Assembly: GCA_014529385.2 (NCBI GenBank)
Contig: CM043962.1
Coordinates: forward strand, 41,022,598 to 41,086,597
DNA: 64,000 bases
From: Adiantum capillus-veneris
Taxonomy: Eukaryota; Streptophyta; Polypodiopsida; Polypodiales; Pteridaceae
Direction of reading: 5' to 3'
The notes beneath the pieces were generated by a model. It was not told the origin of the DNA. It was given only the letters and a program-made list of their open reading frames with translations, and did not search any database. Positions 25,501-34,937 of this stretch are shown here, one piece after another. Position numbers and translations under genes: made by a program. Each line of letters begins with the position of its first letter. Position 1 is the first letter of the stretch.

Positions 25501-26530
25501 AAGATTTTCCTTTTATTAACAAGCAATTCAGTCTGTGATGCAGTATTTACGAGAATTGGTAGATGGAAGGGCAAGACTAGGATCAATCCGTGAGACAGTT
25601 GAGACCAATGCCTTATCTGCGGCCACAGCTCAATCACAATACAAAGTTTTAATGAAAGAATTGGAGATTAAGGATGAAGCTTTGATTGAGCAGGATGCAT
25701 ATGCAAGGAAGCTTAGTCAGCAACTTCTGGACTTACAGCAAGAACTTCATAAAAGAGAGGGCTCCCAAAAACATTTGAAAGATGAAGTAGAGAAGATGGA
25801 GGTGGAGATGAAATTAGCAGTTGCAAAGATGATCAACCGAAAAGATTCCGACCTTCAGAGTTCCTTGCAAGACCTTACCATGAAAAATGCTGAGCAGCTT
25901 GTGAAGCATTTGAGTGTGAAAGATGAGGAGATTGTGCGGCAGAGAGAAGAGCTGCGACTACTTTCTGCTCAACTCAAGATGAAGGCCAGGGAGCTTGAAG
26001 TGCAGGTTGGTTAATCTTCTTGGTGGTTTTTTCTATCTCAGAAATGACTTTCTTTGAATCTCTCCTGCGTAAAAGGCTTTTTGGGTAATAATATCTGGTG
26101 TGTTTTTTTGAGTAGGTGGATAATCATCGAAGTGCAGATCAGGATTTGAAGAAAAGAGTTCTAAAGCTTGAATTTTGGTTGCAACAAGCACGAAACCAAT
26201 CACGGAAGTTGCAAAGGGTAAAAATTTGATATTTAAATGGCTGTCAAATGCTCTGTTTAGACGTAGAGCCGTGGTTAGTAGGTGTGCGCATTGTTAACAA
26301 TCGAGATGTGGATGCCTACTCACCACATTGGCACGCACTACTACTTAAAATGAGTACTTGTTGTTTTACAGATTGCAGAAAGGAAGGAAAAAGAGCTGAA
26401 GGATATTCGAGCTCGGCTAGCATCCCAACCATCTGTTACCAAGCATAAAAGTAGTTTTTGGGGAAGCCCCAAGCTCAAAATCATCATGTCTGTATCTGCA
26501 GTTGCTCTTTTCATCTTTGCGAAGCGCTAG
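4367..26530 (+). CDS. NEAP: NEAP-like nuclear envelope-associated coiled-coil protein, 5 exons
   Basis: Join 4367-4555, 4631-4738, 25544-26005, 26116-26217 and 26372-26530 gives 1,020 nt and 339 aa. Every intron is phase 0 with GT...AG ends. NEAPs are plant inner-nuclear-membrane proteins that form coiled coils, interact with SUN proteins and the lamina-like network, and are anchored by a C-terminal hydrophobic helix. The match to Arabidopsis NEAPs is judged from remembered family features: the N-terminal L-L-K-D-L-Y-E-K-K block, the L-Q-K-S-L-E-E-R-N block (residues 79-87), [12 protein letters not shown] in exon 4, and a C-terminus of F-W-G-S-P-K-L-K then a hydrophobic stretch ending A-K-R. 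Length agrees with the family (about 335-350 aa). No stop or frameshift occurs in any exon, so the gene looks functional despite a 20.8 kb second intron filled with retrotransposons. The symbol is a family assignment, not an orthologue number. Confidence 0.88.
4631..4738 (+). CDS. NEAP: NEAP-like exon 2 (residues 64-99)
   Basis: Acceptor CCCCAG ends at 4630. Encodes [15 protein letters not shown] then L-Q-K-S-L-E-E-R-N. Ends CAG|GTAGAC, with the donor at 4739 opening the giant intron. Confidence 0.87.
5640..6749 (+). repeat. Element A 5' LTR (left boundary approximate)
   Basis: Ends in CTTGTTACA directly before the primer site. Relative to the 3' copy it carries an extra segment of about 295 bp bounded by TATGG (about 5778-6075) and a longer 3' part (about 6255-6660) containing GGAACGGGGAAC-type repeats and a short (GT)n. 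Confidence 0.6.
7070..7630 (+). pseudogene. Element A gag fragment (Retrotrans_gag-like)
   Basis: One reading frame with an in-frame TGA at 7332-7334. It contains the gag hallmarks [11 protein letters not shown] and M-E-D-Y-D-Q-K-F-L followed by E-R-Y-T-I-G-L-P, as in the capsid region of Ty3-gypsy gags. The N-terminus and any zinc knuckle are not recognisable. It would form the virus-like particle core of element A. Confidence 0.6.
8194..9622 (+). repeat. Element C 5' LTR, with a 182-bp internal tandem duplication
   Basis: TGTCACGTGA to CCTAACA. A segment starting CTTGTGTAGCG is present twice, at about 8698-8879 and 8880-9061, differing at few positions. The 3' LTR has a single copy, so the duplication arose in this LTR after insertion or in the parent lineage. 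Confidence 0.85.
10088..11880 (+). pseudogene. Element C gag with zinc knuckle and retropepsin
   Basis: Starts M-V-V-T-R-S-G-M. A frameshift near 10370 moves the frame, which then runs to 11880 with two TAG stops (10900-10902 and 10984-10986). Both stops could be C-to-T changes from CAG. A charged coiled region precedes the capsid-like block with [14 protein letters not shown]2CX4HX4C zinc knuckle ([14 protein letters not shown]) follows. A retropepsin has I-L-F-D-P-G-S at its active site and L-G-C-D-M-I-L-G downstream. No further pol domain follows. Not translatable as it stands. Confidence 0.75.
11881..13062 (+). other. Element C region between protease and 3' LTR
   Basis: Several open stretches but no RT or integrase motif. 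12040-12190 encodes a low-complexity His/Asp-rich peptide (H-D-D-L-H-D-Q-D). 12323-12781 and 12791-13051 are open but unrecognised. The stretch may be remodelled pol sequence or a family-specific spacer. Confidence 0.5.
13063..14322 (+). repeat. Element C 3' LTR
   Basis: 1,260 bp, TGTCACGTGA...CCTAACA, preceded by a purine tract and followed by the TTGGT target duplication. Confidence 0.88.
14454..15439 (-). repeat. Non-coding remainder of element A interior plus a reversed, truncated B-like LTR
   Basis: 14454-14975 shows nothing recognisable. From about 14980 to 15430 the reverse complement resembles the element B LTR: GGCTCTGCTTTTAGCATCCC, then an AGAGCATCTGGACATAGAGT-type block and ATTAATACAAAAAGAAATACC. 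It is a diverged relative facing away from the B 5' LTR, with no clear TG...CA ends. The + strand open frame over it is antisense to this LTR. Confidence 0.55.
15440..16150 (+). repeat. Element B 5' LTR with AAACCCTAA-like repeats
   Basis: 711 bp. The first 200 bp (about 15478-15628) contain many degenerate AAACCCTAA/CCCTAACC units resembling the plant telomere repeat. The second half carries the GGCTCTGCTTTTGGCATCCC block and ends GTCTGTTACA before the primer site. Confidence 0.88.
16223..17793 (+). pseudogene. Element B gag with CCHC zinc knuckle
   Basis: Begins M-A-S-R-K-D with a TAG as codon 7, then several more stops and frame changes. The N-terminal part is basic and serine-rich. The capsid region retains [19 protein letters not shown] and E-R-F-T-L-G-L-P. 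Near 17650 the knuckle [14 protein letters not shown] is intact and sits in a basic, disordered tail. It would encode the particle protein of element B. Confidence 0.75.
17830..18809 (+). pseudogene. Element B retropepsin and N-terminal reverse transcriptase
   Basis: Protease: [14 protein letters not shown] at about 17855, then [19 protein letters not shown] begins near 18535 with [17 protein letters not shown] and, after a one-base insertion near 18582, [18 protein letters not shown]. It continues to F-L-V-M-P-F-G-L-T and stops at 18809, before the Y-x-D-D catalytic motif, so the enzyme lacks its active site. Confidence 0.78.
18810..18974. other. Filler sequence at the internal deletion of element B
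   Basis: About 165 bp of unrecognised sequence sit between RT (ending M-P-F-G-L-T) and the integrase zinc-finger region (L-V-C-Q-K-V-K). The C-terminal half of RT and all of RNase H are absent. The filler may come from deletion repair or abnormal recombination during reverse transcription. Confidence 0.55.
19087..20258 (-). mobile_element. Solo LTR of element C in the B integrase
   Basis: 1,172 bp, + strand TGTTAGGTAC...CACGTGACA, the reverse complement of the C LTR. A perfect TSD TTTTT flanks it (19082-19086 and 20259-20263). It splits the integrase after M-D-F-I. A solo LTR implies insertion followed by LTR-LTR recombination. Confidence 0.88.
20429..20990 (+). mobile_element. Solo LTR of element B family inside the B integrase
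   Basis: 562 bp, TGTCACAAAG...GTTTGTTACA, with perfect TSD TTGTC (20424-20428 and 20991-20995). It interrupts the integrase between R-E-T-I-V and G-K-D-T-R-F. It contains AAACCCTAA-like units and AT-rich tracts and is shorter than the 711-bp LTR of its host, so it comes from a different subfamily member. Confidence 0.9.
21876..22455 (+). other. Element B 3' non-coding region and polypurine tract
   Basis: Non-coding segment from the chromodomain stop to the 3' LTR. It ends with CAAGAGGGGGGTA, the plus-strand primer tract. Confidence 0.65.
22456..24294 (+). repeat. Element B 3' LTR, interrupted
   Basis: LTR segments 22456-23085 and 24221-24294 flank a solo C LTR. Together they are about 704 bp, against 711 bp for the 5' LTR. 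It begins TGTCTCAAAG, has AAACCCTAA-like units at 22496-22650, and ends GTGTGTTACA. Confidence 0.85.
23086..24215 (-). mobile_element. Second solo LTR of element C, in the B 3' LTR
   Basis: 1,130 bp, + strand TGTCAGGTGC...CACGTGACA. A perfect TSD TGAAC flanks it (23081-23085 and 24216-24220). Same orientation as the C solo LTR at 19087. Confidence 0.88.
24340..24826 (+). repeat. Element A 3' LTR (left boundary approximate)
   Basis: Matches the 5' LTR over the CCACAAGTTA, GGCCTAAAACCT, CCGCGATTTGCGCTGG and TCTATTCTTTT blocks. It lacks the TATGG-bounded segment and has (CT)n tracts at about 24655-24737 instead of the GGAACGGGGAAC repeats. It ends CCCGTTAGA. Confidence 0.62.
24827..25543 (+). 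other. Distal part of NEAP intron 2, no repeat recognised
   Basis: Presumably ancestral intron sequence leading to the exon 3 acceptor. The short frames here have no recognisable product. Confidence 0.5.
25544..26005 (+). CDS. NEAP: NEAP-like exon 3 (residues 100-253), main coiled coil
   Basis: Acceptor GATGCAG ends at 25543; donor CAG|GTTGGT at 26006. The 154 residues are almost entirely charged coiled coil, including [14 protein letters not shown] and [13 protein letters not shown]. The first residues (Y-L-R-E-L) continue the exon 2 reading frame exactly. Confidence 0.88.
26116..26217 (+). CDS. NEAP: NEAP-like exon 4 (residues 254-287)
   Basis: Acceptor AGTAG ends at 26115; donor AGG|GTAAAA at 26218. 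Carries the most diagnostic block, [18 protein letters not shown], then R-K-L-Q-R. Confidence 0.9.
26372..26530 (+). CDS. NEAP: NEAP-like exon 5 (residues 288-339) with C-terminal membrane anchor
   Basis: Acceptor TTTTACAG ends at 26371; stop TAG at 26528-26530. Encodes a basic stretch (E-R-K-E-K-E-L-K), then [10 protein letters not shown] and a hydrophobic helix of about 14 residues ending in A-K-R, the expected tail-anchor layout. Confidence 0.88.
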   Translation: MAERKEKELKDIRARLASQPSVTKHKSSFWGSPKLKIIMSVSAVALFIFAKR

Positions 26531-26980
26531 CGTGGTTGATTTGGGCTGTGCATTGCCTTATCCAAAACAAAGCGCATGCGTATTTGCTACCCCTACCTAC
26601 CTACCTACCCCCCCCCCCCCCCCCCCCCCCTCCCCCCCTCTCTCTCTCTCTCTCTCTGCCAAGAGCCTACTAGTTACTAGCTATAGTACTCTATGAGTAC
26701 TTGGCTTTCTATGTACTGTATTATTGCATTGTTGAACTTCAGTCACGTGCTCCGACGGCTGCATCCACTCATACTGTTTGTTTTATCTGTATATTGTGAT
26801 GTTTGCATGTGAAACTTGGTATTCTAGTATTTTCATTTTTATCCTACTTGAGGCTGTTTTATCAATCCATTGCGAATGTGTGAAGTACAATCAAATACAT
26901 AGTCGACAAATATATCATTTCAACCCTTGTAAATGGGTCTGTGGTAAGAGGATGATGACCTCGGAAGAAATGAAGTGGCT
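26531..26980 (+). other. Probable 3' UTR of the NEAP-like gene, with poly-C/(CT)n tract
   Basis: Follows the TAG stop. Contains a C-rich run with a (CT)n tail at about 26608-26657. No polyadenylation signal could be fixed with confidence. Confidence 0.45.
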
Positions 26981-28950
26981 CCCCGTTTGATTGAATGCTT
27001 TGAGGTGTACTTGCTTGGTATGATGATATCTTAAGAGCTGAAAGGCTCTTGACAGAATGGCTCTTGATTCAATCAAAGGCTCAGAAGAGAGGAGAATTTT
27101 AAGCTTGTAGGAACAATCCCAAGAGACCTCAGAGAGCTATCCGACAAGTCTTCAGGACCAATCTGCCACGTGTGGGTGTAGGAAAGGTTATTGTTAGTAC
27201 TCAAATATGCTCTACAAATTGAAAAGAATGTATGAGTCTGTGCAACACTTCTGGTGTTTGTGATGGATGTGTTATAGACAAGAGAGGCCATGGTGCTTGT
27301 AGTAGGCTTTTTTATATGGTGTTTGCATCGATTGATGGTAGGTCTTTTAATTATGTTTCAAATTTGAGTGCATCATTAGAGCAGAAACAGTGAAATGTGG
27401 GGTTAAGTAGTCATGGATGTGTTAAATCTGTATTGATAGAAAGTGTTATGCCATGATTTTTTGTCTTTAAAGAAAGTCATTTATGTGCACCAATTGTGCT
27501 GTTTTTCTTGCCAATCTCGAACCCCCACAGAATCCCTCCTTTCAATAGTAGCTGTATGATGGTTTTTCTGGTTTACTTTAACGGTTCTCATGCTTTACAT
27601 GAAGCCAGATGTGTTTAGTTTTTAATAGTTTCTGATGAAATCCATAGCAATACTCTATTTTCAAAGCGAAGGCTCTCTTCTTCGATGACCCTTCTTTTTT
27701 TTCCTTGTTGCGATAGGCGCACTTTGAATTATACTAGAGACAAAAGTATATATCAAGTGAATCCCAGGAAGGGATTCATTTTACAACAGCTCAAGAAGGT
27801 AGGATGAGTCTATCGATTCAATCACTATTTGGTTTGCATTATTGGGCATGTATATCTAAGCTCTTGAGATTTGCCACTTCAATTGCGAAAGTGCGCGGGC
27901 TTGTGTAGTAGATTATTTATGGGTTGATACTTGTATCAGGATTCTTGTGGGATAGCATTTATTGCAATTGTATATAGTCTCTTTCCTTTCTTGAGTGCAC
28001 TCTTTCTTGTCATAGGTGCCTTAAAACCCTAGCTAGGATTGAAGTGAAGTTTGATGATGTATTACTGAGGGCTTGATATTGGTGCCTCATTGGGGTGTGA
28101 TTATGTAATACTGGTGTGTTAAGATTAGGGCACTTTTTCACCCAAGTAGTCTAGCATTGCTATAATTCTCATTGAATTTCATGCCTAGATTAAGTGAATA
28201 GTAAGTGAGATTGTGCGCTAATGTTTATTTGCAATCACTCGCTGCTTTTTGTGCAAATTGGGGAAGGTTTTTTGGACATCTTGGTTCACATAGCCTTTGG
28301 CAATGGGCATGACTTGTAATTTCTCATTTGTTTGTAGGGTTAGGGCTCAATTAGATTAGGAAGTTCAATTTTGATAGAAATCAAAGAAAGATTGCATCAA
28401 TACCATTTGAATTTGATCAAATTTACTAGTGTATCCTTGATAACAAGAATACTTTGTACTCATTGCAAGTATGTTGAATGCACAAACATTTTTGTTTCTA
28501 CATTTAAACTGCCAGCTAAATGTCAATGTCATCAGTTGAAATCTAGAGATTTATGATCGCTTGTCTTTGTTTGGTCATCATGTAACCACATATTGATTTG
28601 TACGAAAATTGGCTTGATATGGTAGTTAGTATGAAAAGAGAAGCTAGAAAATCTAACAATGACAATTAGGAAAACACAAGTTGAGGCTTAGACTTCAATT
28701 CTTGTAGTGCTTTCCATGTGTCTCAGGTAGATTTGGTCATAATCCCAATCCTCGACCATTTTCAATTGTTGCATGAATGGTCTTCTTAGAATGGTGTCAT
28801 AGTTCTTCTTGCCAAATTCAACAATAGCAAAGGTATGCTCATATTCAATGCCACAAAAAGTAACAATTGCTCTTTTTAGCAGTCCTACAGGCCTTTTGGT
28901 GTGTCCGTCTGCAAGATGGAGTTTTATCTTGGTAGCCCTTATTATCGATT
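26981..28950. other. Intergenic, nothing recognised
   Basis: AT-rich sequence with only short frames on both strands. No exon, RNA gene, LTR end or inverted repeat was identified. Confidence 0.35.
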
Positions 28951-28954
28951 TTCT

Positions 28955-29950
28955 CTATTTTTTCCATCTCTCTTTTGTTGCAATGGAAACACTATATCCA
29001 CTGTTACAGATTGCCATGGTTTTTACACCTTGAAATTCCACAGGAAGAATGGTGTTCCCATCTTCTTCCTTATAGTACTCTCCAACCTTGTTTAATGGCA
29101 CTGGCCTAGTGTTTAGCTGAGACATTCTTGGCTCTTTAATCCCTTCCTCAATTTGAGTCATGTTTTTTTTGGCACCAAATTTCTCTAGACACTTAACCAC
29201 AATAGTCCACATGTTTGGTCAAATTCTAAGAAACTTGACTAACGTTATCGTATAGGTGACTTGTGTTGACAAAATGTCTACTAGCCCTTTTGAATCAATG
29301 ACTTTGTTGGAAGACAATCTCTGTGATGGGACTGCAACAGCATTTAACTTGGCCTTGTACTCTCCTATATAAGATGGTAGTGTTCTTAGCAAATGGGGTT
29401 TATTGTCCATAGACTGTATAGATCCTTTGTCTCCCCAGTACAATTTTACTTCTAGATTCAATTGAGATCCAACCTCAAATTCCTCTATTGGTGGAAGAAA
29501 CACTCTCCTTCCAACACTCGTGTGGTTTACTCGTTTGCTTAGCTCACTTGCTTCATTGGCCTCTTTGATTTGTTTCCACAATTAGGCAAGACCATCTATT
29601 TCTTTATAACTGTCAGCTATAGCTATGTGAAATCCCTCAGAAGAGTGCAAGGGAGGGCAAGGCGAATGGCGTGTTCACAAGGGCAATCAAGTTATCTATG
29701 CCACATGATTACACATAAGTATTGGCATTCTAAATGTGCTTCCTTGACTTGGTTACACTAGTGTAGCATTCCTTTTCATTCTAATAGGACACTCATCTAC
29801 ACAATGTGCTCCACCACATTCATAGTATTAAAGAGGTGGTGTCTTGGCACTGATGTTGATGTTTTGGCCTCTTGTTGCAAGGGTAGCCACTTGATATACA
29901 TGATTGACTTGTCCCCAAGGGTCCTCCATGTAGTATTAGGGACACTCCTC
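28955..29950 (-). pseudogene. Decayed gag/protease relic of an LTR retrotransposon
   Basis: Read right to left. A knuckle-like block Y-Y-E-C-G-G-A-H-C-V-D-E-C-P lies near 29800, its first Cys apparently lost. Then comes a 120-codon open stretch (29219-29581) with P-P-I-E-E-F-E-V-G-S. Last is a protease-like L-P-V-E-F-Q-G-V-K-T-M-A-I-C-N-S-G-Y-S-V-S-I-A-T-K (28955-29110), in which the catalytic D-S-G has become N-S-G. No LTRs are identified. It sits next to the copia relic but its gag type is not copia-like. Confidence 0.5.
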
Positions 29951-30116
29951 CTAGCACTTGAGGTCATAATGGTGTGGTTTGGACAAAATTTTGGGTCTTA
30001 GTGTGTTCACACACATCACTACCACATGTATACGGCAACAAATCTCCCTTAAGAGTGATGCGATGAACGAGAGATGGTACATGAGTAAAGGGAAGTGCCA
30101 TGCCCTAAGGACATGA

Positions 30117-30365
30117 TCAGTCCATAAAAGGGAGTAAGCCCAGAGCTTTGTGGAAAGCTTTGAGCTTCTCACAAGACAATGCCTTTGTGAAAAGATCTGT
30201 AAAGTTTTCCTGTTTTGGTACATAAGCCAAGTTGATCTCTCTTGCTGAGAGCCTCTCCCTGACATAGTGGTGATGCACCTTAATGTGCCTTGTGCGAGCA
30301 TGAAAAATTGGGTTCCTTGCAACTATTAATGCGCTCTGACTGTCCAATCCAACACCCAAATCAAC
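30117..30365 (-). pseudogene. Copia-4 RNase H, C-terminal half
   Basis: Encodes D-S-Q-S-A-L-I-V-A-R-N-P, H-A-R-T-R-H-I-K-V-H-H-H-Y-V-R-E-R and D-L-F-T-K-A-L, the conserved end of copia RNase H. It is close in sequence to the corresponding part of Copia-3. It ends at a stop at 30117. Confidence 0.88.
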
Positions 30366-30369
30366 CATA

Positions 30370-30391
30370 GGGTAGAAGCATGTTAATGTGC
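30370..30391 (+). repeat. Left terminal inverted repeat of the giant transposon
   Basis: 22 bp beginning GGGTAGAAGCATG, matching the right end at 18 of 22 positions. Preceded by the CATA target duplication. Confidence 0.82.
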
Positions 30392-30536
30392 ACAAAAGAT
30401 GATGTCCCGGACAATGCTAGCTAGTAGTGCTTGCTGGCATACATTCGAGAGCCAAGATTAATGTTAAATTTAGTCGGTGCCAAGTTCAAATGTGGCATTT
30501 TTTAGTTACTGAAGTCATAGTGTAGTGGATGACCGC

Positions 30537-30608
<72 letters not shown>

Positions 30609-30647
30609 TCCCTCTCGCTCTCCCGATGTTCTCCATGCTTTGTGTAA

Positions 30648-30688
<41 letters not shown>

Positions 30689-30809
30689 ACAGTCTCACCC
30701 TCTCCCTTTGCCTCGCATTCTCTCCGTGTAGCCCACTTCCTCCCCATCTCATACTATTATGGCGAGCTATACCTTGCAATCTAATCTAGTAGGTTTACTT
30801 GCACGTTCA
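30392..30809. other. Left subterminal region of the giant transposon with (TG)n and (CT)n tracts
   Basis: Contains a TGCTAGCTAGTAGTGC motif (about 30415-30430) like the internal arrays, then (TG)n 30541-30607 and (CT)n 30654-30687. Dinucleotide frames here are artefacts. Presumed upstream region of the transposase-like gene. Confidence 0.6.
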
Positions 30810-31559
30810 ATGGAAGCAAATGAAGGTAGCAAAAGGGATCCTTTACAGACAAGGAATCCGAACTTGGAGGACCCAACTTCTACTGTCATTAGGGATCATG
30901 AGAGACAAAGAAAGAGGAAACAATGAGAGAAGATAAAACTTAAGCAGGTTCAAGTTCGAGAGCTTGACTTTGAGGAGGAAAAGAAGAAGAAAATTTTGTC
31001 TGAGATTGTGGCACTGTTCAAGAGGAGGACTGAAGGAATTAGTACAGAATACAAGCAAGAAATTTGGAATCTAGTATCTCATCATCTTGACGTCAAGCAG
31101 TGTGTCCAGAGGAGTCTACTATTCAAAGTGCGATCATGTGCAATGTTCATAACACCTTGGCGTCACAAGCGGCCAAGCCGCAATGAGGAGTTGTATTTGA
31201 AGCATACAACATTGTCCATGATGTTGAATTCATAGGAGAACATGCATATATCAAAAGTCTCAAGACTCCTTAAAGTTCCGCATTGATCCTTGTACAAGGC
31301 CAAATTGCGGGTGACATCGAATGTTGACGGTGGAATGTTTTCATTGGCTGCATGTCAAAAACATGCTCGTCGTAGCACAATCACAAATGAATTGAAACAA
31401 TTGGTTTACACATTTTGGAGGGAAGAGACTCGTGTATCCCCCAAAAAAAAATGATGTTTATCAAAAAAGAATGGGGAGGAAAAATTACCTAAAGCACCCT
31501 GTACACCTTGATGAACCTCAGGTAATTGATCTAACCAAGGCACCATTATTCGAGTACAC

Positions 31560-32793
31560 TAAAAAGCATGTGAAACTTTACAGTTAGCATACTGGTTGTT
31601 ATTTACATTGTGGTTGTTTATGGTTTATTCTAGCTAGAACATGCTATACTGTATATGCTAGTTGAAATGTTCAATATGTTGATCACCTTACAAAGTGTGT
31701 TATTTATCATATTAGTAATGCTAATTAATATACAAGCCATACTTGGAGGCACACTGTAAATGCTAGTTAGCATAGGTAGATGCTGATTAGCATGTTGTAA
31801 GTGCTAGTTAGGATATTCTAAGTTTAAGTCCCCTTTGTACTCAAGGTGCTAGTTAGCATAATGTAAGTGCATTTTAGCATACTGTAATGCTAGTTAGCAA
31901 TCTGTATGTGCTTACTAACATACTGTAAGTGCATCTTAGCATACTGTAAGTGCTAGTTAGCATATTCTAAGTTTAAGTCCCCTTTGTACTCAAGGTGCTA
32001 GTTAGCATAATGTAAGTGCATCGTAGCATACTATAATGCTAGTTAGCACTCTGTATGTGCTTACTAGCATACTATGAGTGCTAATTATCATACTTTAAGT
32101 TTAAGTCCCCTTTGTACTCAAGGTGCTAGTTAGCATAATGTAAGTGCATCGTAGCATACTATAATGCTAGTTAGCACTCTGTATGTGCTTACTAGCATAC
32201 TATGAGTGCTAATTATCATACTTTAAGTGCTGGTGAGCATACTGTAATTACTAACTAGCATAATTTGTGCTAGTTAGCATTGTTTGTGCTAATTAGCATA
32301 CTGAATGTGCTAATTAGCACAATGAATGTACCAATTAGCTAACTGAATGTGCTACTTAGCATATTGAATGTACCAATTACCCTATTGAATGTGTTAGTTA
32401 GCATACTGTCAGTGCTAGTTAGCATACTCAAGGTGCTAGTTAGCTTAATGTAAGTGCATCTTAGCATACTATAAGTGCTAGTTAGCATATTGTGAGTGTT
32501 AATTAGCGTACTTTAAGTGCTACTTAGCATACTAAATGTGCTAGTTAGCATAACGAATTTGCCTGTTAACATACTGTTTGTGCTAGTTAGCATACTAAAT
32601 GTGCTAATTAGCATCTTGAATGTACCAATTAGCTACTGAATGTGAGTTAGAATACTGCACATGCATGGAAGCATATTGTAAGTGCTAGTTAGCATACTGT
32701 AAGTGTTGGTTACATACAATATGCTTCCGTGCATGGCATGTATACTAATTAGCATAACTAACGTAATAACTGCCTTCTAACTCTCATAATTGC
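31560..32793. repeat. Palindromic repeat array 1 (GTGCTAGTTAGCATAC-type)
   Basis: About 1.2 kb of imperfect units around the core GCTAGTTAGCATA spaced roughly 20 bp apart, some inside longer repeats (one block beginning AAGTTTAAGTCCCC recurs three times). It ends at a splice-acceptor-like TTGCAG and so appears to form an intron of the transposase-like gene. Confidence 0.85.
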
Positions 32794-34140
32794 AGGTTGA
32801 GCTCTTCTACAGATTCAAAGAAAAGCATCCAGATTGCAAGATAGGTATGAGAATGTTTGAGATGATGAAGCCATTTTTGTACGACGATGGAAAGATAGAT
32901 ACACATGCTGCTACGAATATCATGTGTAGATGTCCTTTTTAAAGGACACATTTAACCATATGCAGTCTCAATCATTCGGGCTGCATGGAGCCCAATGCAG
33001 ATGTACATGCAGCGTTTGCGTTAGAGGTGATGAAAATAGCATGGGTTGCATGGCTTTATGTAAAACTTTCAAAGGTGTCACACATCTGTGGGAGTCAGTT
33101 CTATGCCCGAAGCAGATAGATGTTGGTTGCCACAACAATGAGTGTTTGATGGGCGAATGTAAGAAATCTAGTGCGAAAAAGCTGGAAACATGTTGCTAAG
33201 AGACACAAAGCCCAAGTAATAATATCTTGGTAAAATTGTTTGCATATGTGGAGGCAATAGGTAAGCACGGAGACAAAAAAAAGAGAAAAGATCTTGTGAC
33301 TAAGGAAATGCAATGCTGGGAGTTTCTTCAACTCTTACAGACCAAGCTGAAGGTTTTTATCAAACATAACTATATCGCTCGATGGCAAGCACAACAATTC
33401 AAGGATTGTATTCTTAGATTTCCTAACGATGTGGTTGTGTCGGTTGTAGACTTTGCAGAAAACTATGTATTCAAGGAGCAAAATGAGATTCAATCCATGC
33501 ATTGGCACTCAAGTCAAGTAACCATTTTTGTGCACATAACATACTACCGCAGGAAAGGGGAAGTAGTCAGAACAATCCACTTCTTCATATCAGATGAGAA
33601 GTGCATGCCACATTGTTTGTACAACATTGTTTTATGCTGCATTGTGGCTGGTTATAGAGAGAAGGTGTCACTCTAAAATGTCACTGGGTCTGGTCAGATG
33701 GTGCTGCCTCACAATTAAAGGCTGTTAGGCCTTTCTATTTTTTTGCAAGGTATGCTGGACTGACAGGAATGGAGATGACCTGGTTCTTCTTTGGATCTAG
33801 ACATGGCAAGGGAGAGCATGACGGTGCAGGCACAATTGTTAAAAGAACATTGATACATGAACAACTGAAGCCTTATGGGGCCACTTTAAAGTGTGCCGCA
33901 GATGTGGTTGCCTATTGCCAACCCAACCTATCAAAGGGAGCAACAACATCATATCCTCTAAAAGAAAGGGAATGCACCCGTGTGTTTTGGGAGATCAAAG
34001 TAGGTGATGTAAATAGGGAGGTTAAATGGAATTGTGCCACGGTTAAGAAGTCTATTTTCGCAGTCACAACCGGCAGGATGCAACTGCCATTTCCACAAGA
34101 CCATTGGCATGCTTTTGAGACGCATGTATGAACCAAAATT

Positions 34141-34212
34141 TGTTAGGAAATAAGGCGTAGCTAAATAGATTACTTAATGGAGAGAGAAAAATTTACATAC
34201 ACAAGATTATAG

Positions 34213-34272
<60 letters not shown>

Positions 34273-34877
34273 ACACGATATACGTGGTTCACCCAATGTG
34301 AGCTACGTCCACGGGAAAGCAGCCACTCAATAGCTTTAGTACTTCAAAACAAGAAGTAGTTTACAAAGGGATTATACCCTTAATGGAGCTCCCGCCTTGC
34401 TTCACTCTCACCACCTCACACTCACCTTGTTGCATCAACTTCACACACTATGAAATGTGTGTAGAAATGGCCTCCTGTTATAGGCCAAAAGGGTTGCCCT
34501 CTCTTATGAGAGGCAGCCATGTGTAGCCGCCCTTGTGTGAATAAGTCCAAATTGGACCCTCCAATCCGCCCATGTGTGGCTGCCCTTGAGAAGACAAGTC
34601 CGCTTTTGAATTCGGCCACAGGCCACCGGCCATTGACTACCGGCCACCAGCCAACCGACAGTTGTTTTCCGACCACTTTTCGGCCGCCGTCCAGCCATAA
34701 TATTCCGACGAGGAAAAAAAAAGTCAAAGTTGCCCCTGGTTTTTTACTGTGAAAATTTTGGTTTCCAGTGAGTGATTTACCTTCACGCACGATGGCTTCT
34801 CCTCATAATGGGGGCCTTACAAATGTGTGCTTTTACCACAGAAAATTACAAGGGTAATTCAGGCTCCATACTTAACA
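34141..34877 (-). repeat. Copia-1 LTR adjoining the 3' end of pol
   Basis: 737 bp. Contains a long (GA)n tract at about 34215-34269, longer than the matching tract (about 38977-38999) in the other LTR, so the microsatellite changed length after insertion. Confidence 0.9.
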
Positions 34878-34937
34878 ATCTCCCACTTGGAGACTGATCT
34901 CCAAACCAAACCTGTGACTGCTTTCCATCCTGGCTTC

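Larger units (their letters stand above)
4739..25543 (+). other. Giant NEAP intron 2 (20,805 bp) filled with nested LTR elements
   Basis: About 900 bp after the donor (4739-5640) and about 717 bp before the acceptor (24827-25543) contain nothing recognisable. Nearly everything between is element A and the elements nested in it. Flanking exons are phase 0 and intact. All major elements lie in the same orientation as the gene; two solo LTRs are reversed. Confidence 0.88.

Noticed and set aside
25535-26014. Stand-alone gene starting at the ATG near 25538
   Set aside because: The ATG precedes a canonical acceptor ending at 25543. The frame continues exon 2 exactly and the product matches the middle of a NEAP.
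29219-29581. Host gene on the minus strand
   Set aside because: It lies between a CCHC-like knuckle and a retropepsin-like block in the same orientation, so a gag/protease relic explains it better.
33101-34136. Minus-strand frames opposite the transposase-like gene
   Set aside because: They overlap the motif-bearing + strand frames and have no recognisable content.
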